Below, in pieces: positions 21,601 to 34,200 of a stretch of DNA of 64,000 nucleotides; within the stretch, counting starts at the first letter, position 1; every line of letters begins with the position of its first letter. Source of the DNA: Paratinospora sagittata (taxonomy: Eukaryota; Streptophyta; Magnoliopsida; Ranunculales; Menispermaceae); the NCBI GenBank assembly GCA_035771175.1, contig CM069593.1:39340741-39404740 (forward strand), read 5' to 3'. A model generated the notes under the pieces. That model saw only the letters and a program-made list of their open reading frames with translations. It did no database searches and was not told the DNA's origin. The position numbers and the translations under genes were made by a program.

Positions 21601-24600
21601 TACCTTTGAATGGAAACCCCATCATGATGGACTTTTGGAGCCCTGTCCTGCCTAAGATTAATGAAAGGCTTGGCGGGTGAAAGAGAGGATTCCTATCTTG
21701 AGGTGGAAGGTTAGCCCTAATTTAATTGGTGTTGAACGCTCTTCCTACTTATTTCCTTTCCATTTTCAAAATTCCCAGAGGGGTGGCTCTTGCAATTGAG
21801 AGACAAATTAGATTTCTTTGGGAAGGTTTGGATGAGTGGGGGAAATCACATCTAGTCTAGTGGAATGTTTAGTCAAAGCCATTGGACAAAGGAGGCCTTG
21901 CTATTGGTGTATATCTTAGAGAGAAACAAATCTCTTGCTTCAAAATGGTGGCGTTTTCATCAAAAGAAAGAGGCGCTATGTCATATGTGTCAAAGTCATC
22001 ATAAGTAGGCAAGGAATGAGGAGTAATGGTTGGAATGAGGGAATTTCCACTAGAGCCACTCATTGAAGCCCTTGGAAATTTATTGCTTCAACCTTCCATG
22101 AGTTTTCTTACTTCCTTGAGTATGGAGTTGGCGATGGGAAACCAATTAGATTTTGGGAAGATAATTGGTGTGGCCCACAAAACCTTGCTAATAACTTTCC
22201 ATCCCTTTACGTTTATCCTATGCCCATGATCAACTATCGACTCTTTCATTAGAAAGCTCCAACTGCTCACCACCCCACATGTCCCTATTGGAGCTTCTTC
22301 TCCATAAATCTTACTTCTAGAGAGGAGGAAGAAGTTGAACCATGTAGTGACAAATTGAAAAATTTAAGAGTTAGATTGGATCAACCTGATGAACGTGTTT
22401 GAACCTTGGATCCTTTGGGATCATTTATCTCTAAGACTTTCTTTGCGAACTTCATTGCTTGTCATACCATTCCAGCATTTGCTCTAGCATATTTCATTTG
22501 GAGAGCTCAAACCTTGTCTAAAGTTAATGTTTTTGATTGGCTGTTTGGCACGTGGAAAGATCAATACCTTGGATCTAGTAGAAAAATCAAACCTTGGGCT
22601 CTTTCTCCTAATTGTTGTATTCTTTGCCTACAAGATGCGAAAATCATGGAACATTTGTTTCTTCATTGCTCTTTTGCTTTTGCAATATGGGTTAAGTGGG
22701 ATAACTTCAACATGAGCCTTATTGATAAAACCTCAAGCTTGGAAAGATATTTATCAAAAAAATGTCATGCTTGGGAAGATCTGTTTAAGTATCCTACTTT
22801 TGTTCATTCAATTTGGCATAAAAACATTAAAGGGGTAGGGATTTTCTCTATTACATGGAATGAAATTTGACATAATTCTCTCGTAGAGTGGCAGATTTCA
22901 GACCAATCAGCCTCAGTACATGCCTTTATAAAATCATTGCTAAAGTGTTGGCGAACAGGTTGAAGGGCGTTCTCCAGCACACCATCTCTGAAAATCAGTT
23001 AGCCTTTGTTCAAGGTCGCTAGATCATTGATGTTGTCTTGATAGCGAATGAGCTAGTGGAGGTTTATCGATCCAGTAAGAAGGCCAGAATTGTTCAAGCT
23101 TGATTTCGCAAAAGCATATGATATGGTGAATTGGGATTTTCTCGATTTTGTGCTAAAGAAAAAAGGATTTGGTATGAGATGGAGGAAATGGATCCAGGGG
23201 TGTCTGAGATCAGTATCTTACTCAGTCTTCATCAATGGGCGCCCTCGGAGCAAGATTGTGGGTGAAAGAGGCCTTAGACAGGGTTGCCCGCCGTTTCCCT
23301 TTCTCTTTACACTGGTTGCTGATGTTCTAGGTCGGATGATGGATAAGGCTAGGGAGCCAGGCTTTATTTCGGGCTTTAGGGTGGGAAGGGACAATGTCGT
23401 GGTTACTCATCTTCAGTTTGCTGATGATATGCTTTTCTTTTTGGAAGGCAATGAGAGGTGCGTAAATGATGCTTCTATGGTAGTGAAGACATTTTGTTGG
23501 CTATCGGGTATGGCGATTAATTTGGCTAAAAGCCAATTGGTAGGCATCAATTTATGTCAGGATTGGTTAGGTTCTATGGTTAACCTTGGTGGTTGTTCCA
23601 CTTCCTTGTGACCCTTGAAGTATCTTGGTATGCCTCTCGGTGGCAACCCTTCTAGGATGAATTTTTGGGACCCAGTGGTATTAAAGGTCTCAAGAAGATT
23701 AGATGGTTCGAATTCCTGTGAAAGTGGCCGAAAGAATTGAAAAGTTAATGAGAGATTTTCTGTGGGAAAATGATTTCAAGTCACATGGTTCTCATCTGGT
23801 TGCTTGGAACACTATTCAAAAGCGGGTTGATCAGGGTGCATTGGGTATTGGTAATATCGTCATCAGAAACAAAGTGTTGGTGGGGAAATGACTTTGAAGA
23901 TTCGCAATTAAGAGGAATCAGTTGTGGAGGAAGGTCATATGTAGCAGGCATGGAATCCAAGACACGCATTGGGTTGCTGGATTAGCCCCTAGAGCCACCG
24001 TTAGGTGCCCATGGAAATTTATATCATCTATCTACCCTGTGTTCTTGCCTCTTATCAGATACAAAATTGGTAAGGGAGATTCCATCCGTTTTTGGGAGGA
24101 TCTCTGGTACGGGACCAATACCCTACAGTCTGTCTTCCCTAACCTACACCGTCGGTCCTGTTTGCAAAACAAGTTGGTATGCGACTTCCTTAGGAATTCA
24201 GGAGATTCTACGATGATTTGGGATTTACATTTAGGAAGGTATTTCTCCTCTAGGGAGGAGGGTGATATATCATTATTATTGGGGATGTTATCTTTCTGGG
24301 GAAGATGACCGAGTGTCTTGGCCTTGGGATCCGTCCGGTTCCTTTTCCACCAAATCCTTCCACTCAACCATTCTTAATGCACCTTCCATCCATTCATCTC
24401 CTTCCTTTTCCTCCATTTGGAAAGCCAAGGCTCCATCGAAGGTTAAATTCTTGGGTTGGGTATCAAGTCATGAGAAGTTGAATATGGGGGACATGTTACA
24501 GAAACGCTTTTCGTATATGTGCCTCTCTCCACATTGGTGTTATTTGTGCGGCCGCGATTCGGAGTTAGTTCGACATATTTGTTGGAGATGCCCGATTGCC

Positions 24601-27600
24601 AGAGAGTTGTGGACTAGATGGTTTCATCGTTTTCCCGTTATGGACAATATTACCATGGAAGTTGATGATTTGGATATCTTTCCTTTTATGAACTCAATTC
24701 AACCTTCGTGGAGGGGCCATTGGAAGGTGGCATGCATGGCGGTTCTTTGGTCTTTGTGGAAAGAGAGGAACAATAGAGTCTTTTGTGACAAATTTTGTTC
24801 CGCATCCAGAGTGTGGGAGAAGTCCCAAATGTTAGCCTCTTTTTGGATTGTCAATAGTTCATTGTCCATGGGTTACACCCTTGGGGATTGGCTTAGAGGC
24901 TGGGGCAACCTTGTACCCTTGTAGGGTAATGAGTTAGTGGTCTTTTTCTTTCTTTCTCTTTTTTTTTTTCGCAATTACCTTTGTATAGCTCTTACATATT
25001 CATCATTAATACATATATACCATTCTTAGTTTCTTTAAAAACAAAAAAATTGACATAATTCTCCAAATTTTATCATTTTGTAGTCACCAGATTACAAATT
25101 GAATATAGTCGAATTATTACAAAAAATTAATTGTAGTTAAGCAAAATATTGAAATAATTTGCAAAACTCAAAACATCCTTTAGTATTTTTTACTTTTCAA
25201 AAAAAATAAAATAAAAATAAAATAAAATTGACAGTAACTTCAAATTTTGTTAGAAGATATTCCTAAAGAATAAAAGTATATATGAGATTGAAGTTCAGTC
25301 CCTTCTCCAATGCATAACCAAACATTCAACTCCAAAATCGATCTTTAGGTGTAGTTGCTACAAAACCTGTTCCTAACACACTTTTGTGATTTGGCCATAT
25401 CTTTCAAACCACAGATCTGAATTAACTTCCCTTTGTGGTCTTGGAACGAAGACTCAAAGACCTTTCCAATGATACCAAACTCTCTTAATTTTGGGTAGTA
25501 ATGAATTCTGAGCACTTGTTCAAAGTAGACATATATGCAACTGTCACACGCGGTTTCTCATTTCATGAATAATCCAACCTCAAAATAATCTAACTCAATG
25601 TGACGTTCACCTATTTGGTATCTTGGAACTTCAATTAAAATACTGTAAGGTATTAAACTTAAATGTCACAAACGAATTAATTCAAAATTTAAAAGAACCT
25701 ACATACTCATAAGAAACAATAAAGCTAAAGACTAAATCAACTAATGTTCAATCAACTTCTTGAAGTCATGATCACAAATCCAGTGGCATACTAAATGTAC
25801 AAGACTTTCTCAATACCTAACCTGCTAGGAGATATAGGGTTGAGCTCTAGTACTTCTAATATTTTTAAATGTCAATATTGAGCATAAGCAAGCAACATGT
25901 TAACCATACAGGTTACAACTATTTGCGTTGCAAACCATCATTTTAGTTTATTAGGTTGAAACTTGAAAGCATCTTCTTTGGGGAATAATACCCTTGGTGG
26001 AGTAACCCCTCCTTTAGGGAATACAAACCTTCAGAGTAACCCGCATTCTCTCTTTAAGGTTCATCATAAGTTTTTGAAGTTTTATGAGAGAAAAGTGATT
26101 CCTTTTCATTCATTAAGAAAAGAAAAACAGTACCATATAAATAAACAAAGAGACCAAAAAAATAGAAACAACTTCCCCAAGTTCTAGGACTAAGAAAACA
26201 TGAAACTATCCTAAATAAATCTCTCCCAGAAATATAGAAACTAATCTTTACAAAGTAGGAAAAATATATATGTAGAAAATCAATCCGAGATTTACTCGGA
26301 TCTACCCTAGAAATTAGGGATCAACTTCAGATTTCCGCACTCCCCCTCAAGCTGGTGAGTAAATATCGATCATTCCCAGCTTGGTAGTTAAGTTCTCGAA
26401 GTTGATTCTTGCTAGAGCTCTTGTGAGAATATCTGCGATTTGTAGGCATGTAGGTGGTGTGTAGACCATCTTAATGGTTCCTTCTTCTATCTTCTCTTTG
26501 ATGAATTGCCTATCGATCTCCACATGCTTTGTAGCTTGATTATCGCAAAACATCTTCATTGAGCTTTCAATAGGAATCTTTAGTTCTTCTAGAAGTCTTT
26601 TCAACCAAATTCCTTCACAAATACCATGAGCCATAGCTCTAAACTCAGCTTCCGCACTATTTCTAGCTACCACAGATTGTTTCTTACTCCTCCAAGTAAC
26701 TAAGTTCCCCCACACATAAGTGCAATAGCCAGAAGTGGACCTACGATTAGTCAAGGAGCCTACCCAATCGACATCAGAAAATATCTCAATGCTTCTATTA
26801 TTATTCCGGCCCTTCTTGAAAAACAGTCCTTTTCGTGGTGTCATCTTAAGATATCTGAGAATTCTGTACACAACCTCAAGATGCTCTTCTGTGGGATTGT
26901 TCATAAACTGACTAACCACACTTACTGAGAACCCAATGTCAGGTCTAGTGTGAGATAAATAAATAAGTTTTCCCACAAGCCGTTGATACCGCCCTTTGTC
27001 GACCGGAGCACTATCCTCTTTCATACCCACCTTACAAGTTGGGTCCATAGGAGTGTCTGCCGGTTTACACCCAAGCATTCCTGTTTCTTTAAGTAAGTCT
27101 AGAGTGTACTTACTTTGAGAAACTAAGATTCCCTTCTTTGATCGGGCTATCTCCATGCCAAGGAAATATCTCAAAGTTCCAAGATCCTTGATCTCAAATT
27201 CTTTGGCGAGAATTGTCTTTAACATGTCCATCTCTTCTTCATTGTCACCTGTCAGGATAATGTCATCCACATACACTATAAGAACGGTGATTTTCCCACA
27301 TGGTGAGTGCTTGATAAACAACGTGTGATCGGACTGCCCTTGTGAGAACCCATGCTTTCTTTACCGCCTTTGCGAACCTATCAAACCATGCTCTAGGTGA
27401 CTGTTTAAGGCCATATAATGATTTCTTTAACTTGCATACTTTGTTGTCGTTCTTTGTATGCTCAAAACCTGGGAGAATCTCCATATAGACTTCATCTTCT
27501 AGATCACCATTAAGAAAGGCATTTTTGACGTCTAATTGATGAAGTGGCCAGTCTAAAGTTGCAGCCAAGGACAAAAGAACTCGAGCCGTGTTAAGTTTCG

Positions 27601-30600
27601 CCACAGGAGCAAAGGTTTCTTGGTAGTCAATACCATAGGTTTGCGTGAATCCCTTAGCAACTAAACGTGCTTTGTATCGATCAATACTTCCATCTGCGTT
27701 ATACTTGACATTAAATATCCATTTTCATCCCACTGGTTGCTTGCCTTCTGGAAGGTTGGACAATTCCCATGTACCATTCTTCTCTAGAGCTCGAATCTCT
27801 TCTTCAATAGCTCCCCTCCATTCAGGTTGTGTTATAGCTTCCTCTATATTGTTCGGAATTTCAATGTTTGACACATTGGAGATGAAGGCTCTATAGTTGG
27901 ATTATAATCTATCATATGACACAAAATAAGAGATTGGGTGTTGTGTGCATGATCTCACACCCTTTCTACGAGCAATAGGAATATCAAGGTCATTATTCAA
28001 GTAAGGAACTGAGCTAGAATGGATATTTGGATTACCTGGAGCAATGGTTTGTGAACATGAACTCGGATCGGGCTCCTGGTTTTGCTTGGGAAGAATTGGA
28101 TGCTCTATTATCTCTTTTTGGGTTTTCAACTTCCTTGAGTATACCTGTAACTCGCTGCATTCTGCACCAGATTTTTGAATTTGAGAAGTTTCAGACTGAA
28201 CTAGTTGACAAGTTTCAGGCTGAACCGTTTGAGAGGGAGATGAGGGAGATGGTGGTGTAGGTTCGGTGAGGGTAATGGTGCTAGATGGAGAAGGATCAAT
28301 GTCGAGCCAAAACTGATATTCTTCTTGAGTGATGGAATTCTCCCCCTGAATATTAGGTTTGGGGTAGAACGGTTGGTTTTCGAAAAAGGTTACATCCATG
28401 GTGTTGTAGAATTTCTTTGTAACTGGAGTAACACTTATACCCTTTTTGATTTGGAGAATATCCTAGAAACACGCATTTGATGGCTTTGGGATCAAGTTTG
28501 CTTCTAAACTGTGAGTGGATATGGGCAAAAGCTGAGCAACCGAACACTTTGAGAGGTAAAGACGAAATCAGCCGAGTATTTGGATAAGCTTGAGTGAGGA
28601 TATGGCATGGAGTTTGGAATTTTAGTACACGAGAGGGCATCCTATTAATGAGATACGCAGCAGTAAGTATAGCATCTCCCCAGAAATGTTTTGGAACATT
28701 AGAGGTAAACATGAGAGCATGAGCAACTTCAAGAAGGTGGCGGTTTTTTCGTTCAGCAATTCCATTTTGTTGTGGAGTGTTCGGACAGGAGCTTTGATGA
28801 ACTATTCCCTTATCTAACAGATAATCCCCAAGGATGGTGTGAAAGTATTCTTTTCCATTGTTAGTGCTAAAAACTTGAACATTGGCTTGGAATTGATTTT
28901 GGATCATGGAGTGGAAGTTTTGAAAAATTGGACCCGCCTCTGATTTTTCTTTCATAAGGAATATCCAAGTTGTTCTTGTATGATCATCAACAAACGATAC
29001 AAACCATCTTTTCCCTGAGATATTAGTGATACAGGATGGTCCCCAAATGTCACTATGAATAACAGAAAAAGGATGAGATGCTTTATATTCATGAGTAGGA
29101 TAAGAAGTTCTCACATGTTTGGACAATTGGCAGATTTCACATTGAAACAAACTTGGGTTTTTATTTCTAAACAACGAAGGGAATAGTCTTGATAAATACA
29201 TAAAACTTGGATGCCTAATCGAAAGTGCCATAACATAATTGCACTATTATTGTCAGAATTGAGAACAAAAACTGAAAATGAATCACTAATGGATGAACCG
29301 ACTGTGGTTGGAATTGAGACACAACGGGCTTGCTTCAAAAGAGGGTTGTCAACTTTGAAGAGATAGAGCCCCACACACTCCTCAGCATTGCCAATCGTCT
29401 TCCCCGAGTCCAAATCCTGAAATAAACATCGAGTGGGAGAAAAGTTAGCAACACAGTTGAGAGCTTTTGTGATTTTACTGATGGACAGTAAATTGCATGT
29501 CAAGTTAGGAACCAAAAGTACAGATTTTTGGACAAGGTTTTGTGAAATGGCTATTGACCCAATGCCGGTCACAGATGATAGGGATCCATCTGCAATACAA
29601 ACTGTGAAGTTCTGAGGACACGGATGAAAAGATTGGAAGAGAGACGCATCACCAGTCGTATGATCAGAAGCACCCGAGTCGATTACCCATATGCTGGATT
29701 TCTCAATTGTAGCATGTAAGGCACTTAAAAAATTACCTTTTTGAGCTATGGATCCTATACCAGTGACTGAAGTGGAAGGACTTGGTTGGATTTGGCTGAA
29801 CATCTTTTGGAGAATATCTTACTGGTCTTTGCTAAAGAGGGAAGATTCGGAGGTTGAGTTTGAGTGATCATCGGTGGAAACATTAAGACCGCGACTCTCT
29901 CTTTCAGCAGGTAGCTTGTTAGGTTTCCAATCAACAGGTTTGCTGTGTAACTTCCAGCAAGTTTCCCTTGTGTGCCCTGATCGTCGACAATGATCACACC
30001 AAGGCCTGCCTTTGCGAGATTTATCATCATTCCCGTGAAAACTAGGTCCTCGGGTCACTAAGGCAGAACTTTCATTAGTGGTAGGAGTTTCTTGATTCCC
30101 CATCATAATCTTCTTTCGACGTTCCTCTCGTCGGACTTCAGAGAAGGCTTCTCGAATAGTTGGTAAAGGCTTCGTCCCAAGTATCCTCCCCCGGACTTCA
30201 TCAAGATTTTTGTTTAGGCCAAGCAAGAACTTGAAAATTCTCTCTTTCTCCACTATTTTCTTGTACTTAATACCATCGCCTGGACAATCCCAGTCTAACT
30301 CTTCAAATTGATGTTGTTGTTTCCAATACCGAGTGAGAGAGTTGTAATATTGGGTGACAGAAAGATCACCTTGTCGAAGTTCATGAAGAGTGCTCTTAAC
30401 CCCAAACAACTCAGCAGTATTTTCATTGTCAGAATATGTCTCCTTGACAGCATCCCAAATCTCTTTTGCAGTACCATAGAACAAGAAGTCTTGACTAATT
30501 TCATTGTGCATTGTACTGATCAGCCAGGACATCTCCATATTATTTTCGGATCTCTGCACTTTGAATTTCTGATCTTCCTTGTGTGGAGGTATTGCAACAC

Positions 30601-31230
30601 CGGTGAGATAGTCATCTTTTCCTTTGCCGCAGATATACATCCTAACAGATTGAGCCCATTGAACATAATTTTGCCCGTTTAATTTGTGTCCAGTGATTGG
30701 AAGAAACGTATGGTCTGATCCACCATTGTTACTGTGAGTGGCTATTTCTGGGCCAGAGGAGACATCAGATGCGTTGCTCTTATTAGAGGCCCTTCCGTAT
30801 TTGACCATTAAGAAGAGGAGAGGTTTGGTTCAGAAGATAGTCTGGTACCATGAAATTTTATGAGAGAAAAGTGATTCCTTTTCATTCATTAAGAAAAGAA
30901 AAACAGTACCATATAAATAAACAAAGAGACCAAAAAAATAGAAACAACTTCCCTAAGTTCTAGGACTAAGAAAACAGGAAACTATTCTAAATAAATCTCT
31001 CCCAGAAATATAGAAACTAATCTCTACAAAGTAGGAAAAATATATATGCAGAAAATCAATCCGAGATTTACTCGGATCTACCCTAGAAATTAGGGATCAA
31101 CCTCAGATTTCTACAGTTTTTTTTAATCCACAATATGATGCATAGCATGTATCTTCATAGTATTTCTATGTGGTAGAATGATAGCTGACAACAATGAGCA
31201 TGTGCATTAGAAAGTCTCAAAAGGAGGCTG

Positions 31231-31267
<37 letters not shown>

Positions 31268-34200
31268 CGCAAGATACAATAATGTGGGCATAAATGTAAT
31301 GTTACTCTTGCATCAATATGAGAGGAAGGAGAGTATTATGTAGTAGTTCGGGGCTTAGTTTAGTTTGTTGCTATGCATATGTAGGTACTAGGTAGTAGTT
31401 CTGTCAGGTATAATATATTATTTTGATACAGATATATGTAAGTATACAAGAACATGCTTATTTTTTTTCTCTCCTTTTCATTCATTTTCCAATATTTTCT
31501 TTTGTTCTTTTTTTTTACTCTTATATCATACTAGTTTTGGCATATTGCTCACTTTTTTTTTCTATTAAAATTTTGATATGCAGATACGAGTACTACTTTG
31601 GCCTTTTGCGTGACTTTCCAGATTTACAACTCACGATGAATGGAGGCATAACTTGCATTAATGAGGTAATTTTGTGCCAATATAACGTTTAATTTGACAT
31701 TTCGTGGTTGGATAGATAAAATATAACAAAGACTGATTAAGATGGTTTGGACACATAACAAAGACCATTAGATGTGCAAGTTTGGAGGTGTCATATATTG
31801 ACAATTAATGATTATGATAGTGGCAGAGGAAGACTTATCGTAAGATGGATAGCGATAATTAAGAGAGATATAACGACTTGTAATGTAATTGTCAACTTAC
31901 ATGTAATCAAACCCATTTAGTTGTGAGAAGGCTTTTTAAGTTGAGTTTTTCTTCCCTTTCCAACAAAATCCAAGTTGTATTAAAGTACTACAAGATTGAA
32001 GTTTTCTATGGCATTTCATCAAGGTAAAGTGAAAGAATAGAACCTATTAGTCATAAAAAAAAATTAAAATTTATTTAGTATAATGAACAAATCCCTTTTT
32101 GTTGCTCAACAACTTTATTAAAGCACATTCAAATATATGATCAAATAGAACTAAGAACTTGCCCTTGGGAGGGGAATAGTAGATGGAAACAATTGCTAAT
32201 ACCTTATAGCTAAGTAGCAAAAGGAGGAATCCGCCATTGCAGAGGCTTAAATCTGATTAGCTAGTTGGACAAAGCTTTATTTTTTGGAAACAATTGCTAT
32301 ACCCCTAGTTGGAGAGCAAAAGGAGGAATCCTCTCAAGGAGGGGCTTGTGCATGATTAGTTAGTTGGACAAAGCTTATTTCTTGAAATGTGCTACAACAA
32401 TCAAAGATTGCATTTTCTTAGTTTTACCAAAAAACTTAACAAGTAATTCATATATTAAATAAGGTTTTAAAATGATTGAAGATGCATTCAAAACAAATAA
32501 TTTGTTTTGTTGAAATGCAAAATTCTATAGACATAACATGTTCATAAGTGATAGTTTTGGCAAACCATGATAATTAAATCAAAGTGCATTCTTCGTTAGA
32601 TATAAAATTGATATTCATAATCATAATGAAATCACAACCAAACACATGATAATCCCAATATTGCCTAGGAGCAAGAATGGTTGTTGGGCTATAAGTGAAG
32701 GGATTGACTCAGACACGTGAACATCCATTTGGTGTGGGCTCCTTGTGTGTGATCATTTGGGCTTACAGGTTTCCACGTGAAAGGCTTTTAGTCACTTTCT
32801 GTATAGGTTTTTCAGATGGGCCTCACATGCTTGTGTGTGTGTGTGTGTGTGCATGTGGGGGAAAATCCATGCTGGTGGTAAGGATTAAAGCAAACAATCT
32901 TCGTGTGATTCAAGTGATCCGTCACAAGTGGTAGTTGGCAATGTTTTAGCTAGGACATGACACGTATGTCAAGGTGGACCACGCGATTGTGATGGTTCCT
33001 CGGGTTGACAGTTGCAGGTGATATAACATGAATTAGTTGAGGGTAATCTCCCATATTAGTACCAAGGCCTTTTAGAAGGAACCCCTATATTTCGACCAAG
33101 AGGTGGGCTTATAGGTGATTAAGTAGGGACAATATGACCCAAACCCATCAATTGGTATAGGAGCTGATCGGTCGGTTGGGACATGACATACATGTGGAGA
33201 TGGAGTTACTGTGAGTCACTGGACTCCAACTACTCATGGTAATGAACGACCCTTGGATTTCGGTTCAAAATGAAGATTGTTAGATGTGTATGAATTGCAA
33301 TATAGTCCCCACATTAGAAGCAAAAGAGTTTATCACATGAGATATGGGTATGGATTTCCTCATTAGTACCAAGGCTTTTAGAGTAAATCCCCATACTTGG
33401 GCCCAAACGTGGGCCTACTGGGGTTATGTGGGGACATTATCAGTGCCAATTGAGATCTAGGCCCACTAAAAGTGACCATAGCTAGTTCTTGGCCAGAATG
33501 TGTCAGCGAGGCCGAGGATGTTGGATCCCAAGGGGGATGGACTGTGATAGTCATACGTCACCTAGGAGTAGGAATGTGATAAACCCCCGTTACATTTCAC
33601 GAATTCTAGGCGATAGAAAGCAGAACGAGAGCATGTGGAAAGGAGCGTGGAGGATTGACACGTGTTGGGCGTTACTTTGTTAATTGGAGTGTGGAGTACT
33701 TGATCAATTGTACGTTCATATAAATACTGGGTGTAACAAGGGAATTGGGTTTTTTCATTGGAAAATTACTGAATTGTTGTAATAATTGGAGTTAACAGAT
33801 TACTCGAAAATCTGTTGTTGTGTTTCCATAATTCTTTTCTTTTCTTGAATGCAAAACATCCGAGATTACATTCTTTAATTCATTTACTTCTCTTTTCAAT
33901 TTATGATCCTATCAAATTGGTATCGGAGCAATACGATCTAAGATGGTGAGCAAGACAAGGATGGAATCGGTCGAGGAAAGAGTGGATTCTGTTCGTGAAG
34001 AATTTCAAAAGGAATTCGAACGTGTGAGCGTTGGATTAGAAAAGATTCCAGTGTTGGAGAAAAGCATGGAAGTGTTGTTGAGTAAGATCGATCAGTTGCT
34101 GCATCCGCAACCAGATCTTGGTTCCGGAGATGATCTTCGAGCTGAGGAATTGCATCATCGTGGTGAGAATGATAGGTTTCAGCGTGCAAGCGTCAGATCT

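Larger units (their letters stand above)
22881..25049 (+). mobile_element. 5'-truncated L1 LINE with 14-bp target-site duplication
   Basis: TTGACATAATTCTC occurs at 22867-22880 and again at 25050-25063. The element starts within RT and ends with an A-rich tail (TTTAAAAACAAAAAAA). Domains: RT with [39 protein letters not shown] and the FADD box ([15 protein letters not shown], near 23410-23455), then the zf-RVT domain ([21 protein letters not shown], near 24520-24590) and KERNNRVF. One frame change sits near 23090, others near 23611-23930 and 24300. Without an endonuclease it is a dead copy. Confidence 0.9.
26075..31115 (-). mobile_element. Complete Ty1/Copia retrotransposon in intron 6
   Basis: 5,041 bases. 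The LTRs are 26075-26339 and 30851-31115 (both 265 bases, 9 differences counted by eye, about 96.6% identical), flanked by perfect GTTTT duplications (26070-26074 and 31116-31120). A PBS-like TGGTACCAGA lies next to the 5' LTR. The polypurine tract is the complement of CTCCCCCT just inside the 3' LTR. Gag, protease, integrase, RT and RNase H appear in Copia order on the minus strand, antisense to the host gene. Frames are broken at a few points, so it is recently dead or nearly so. Confidence 0.95.

Noticed and set aside
32151..32378. Functional rRNA gene
   Set aside because: Only short, mutated pieces of the early 16S rRNA are present, duplicated and without the rest of the gene.
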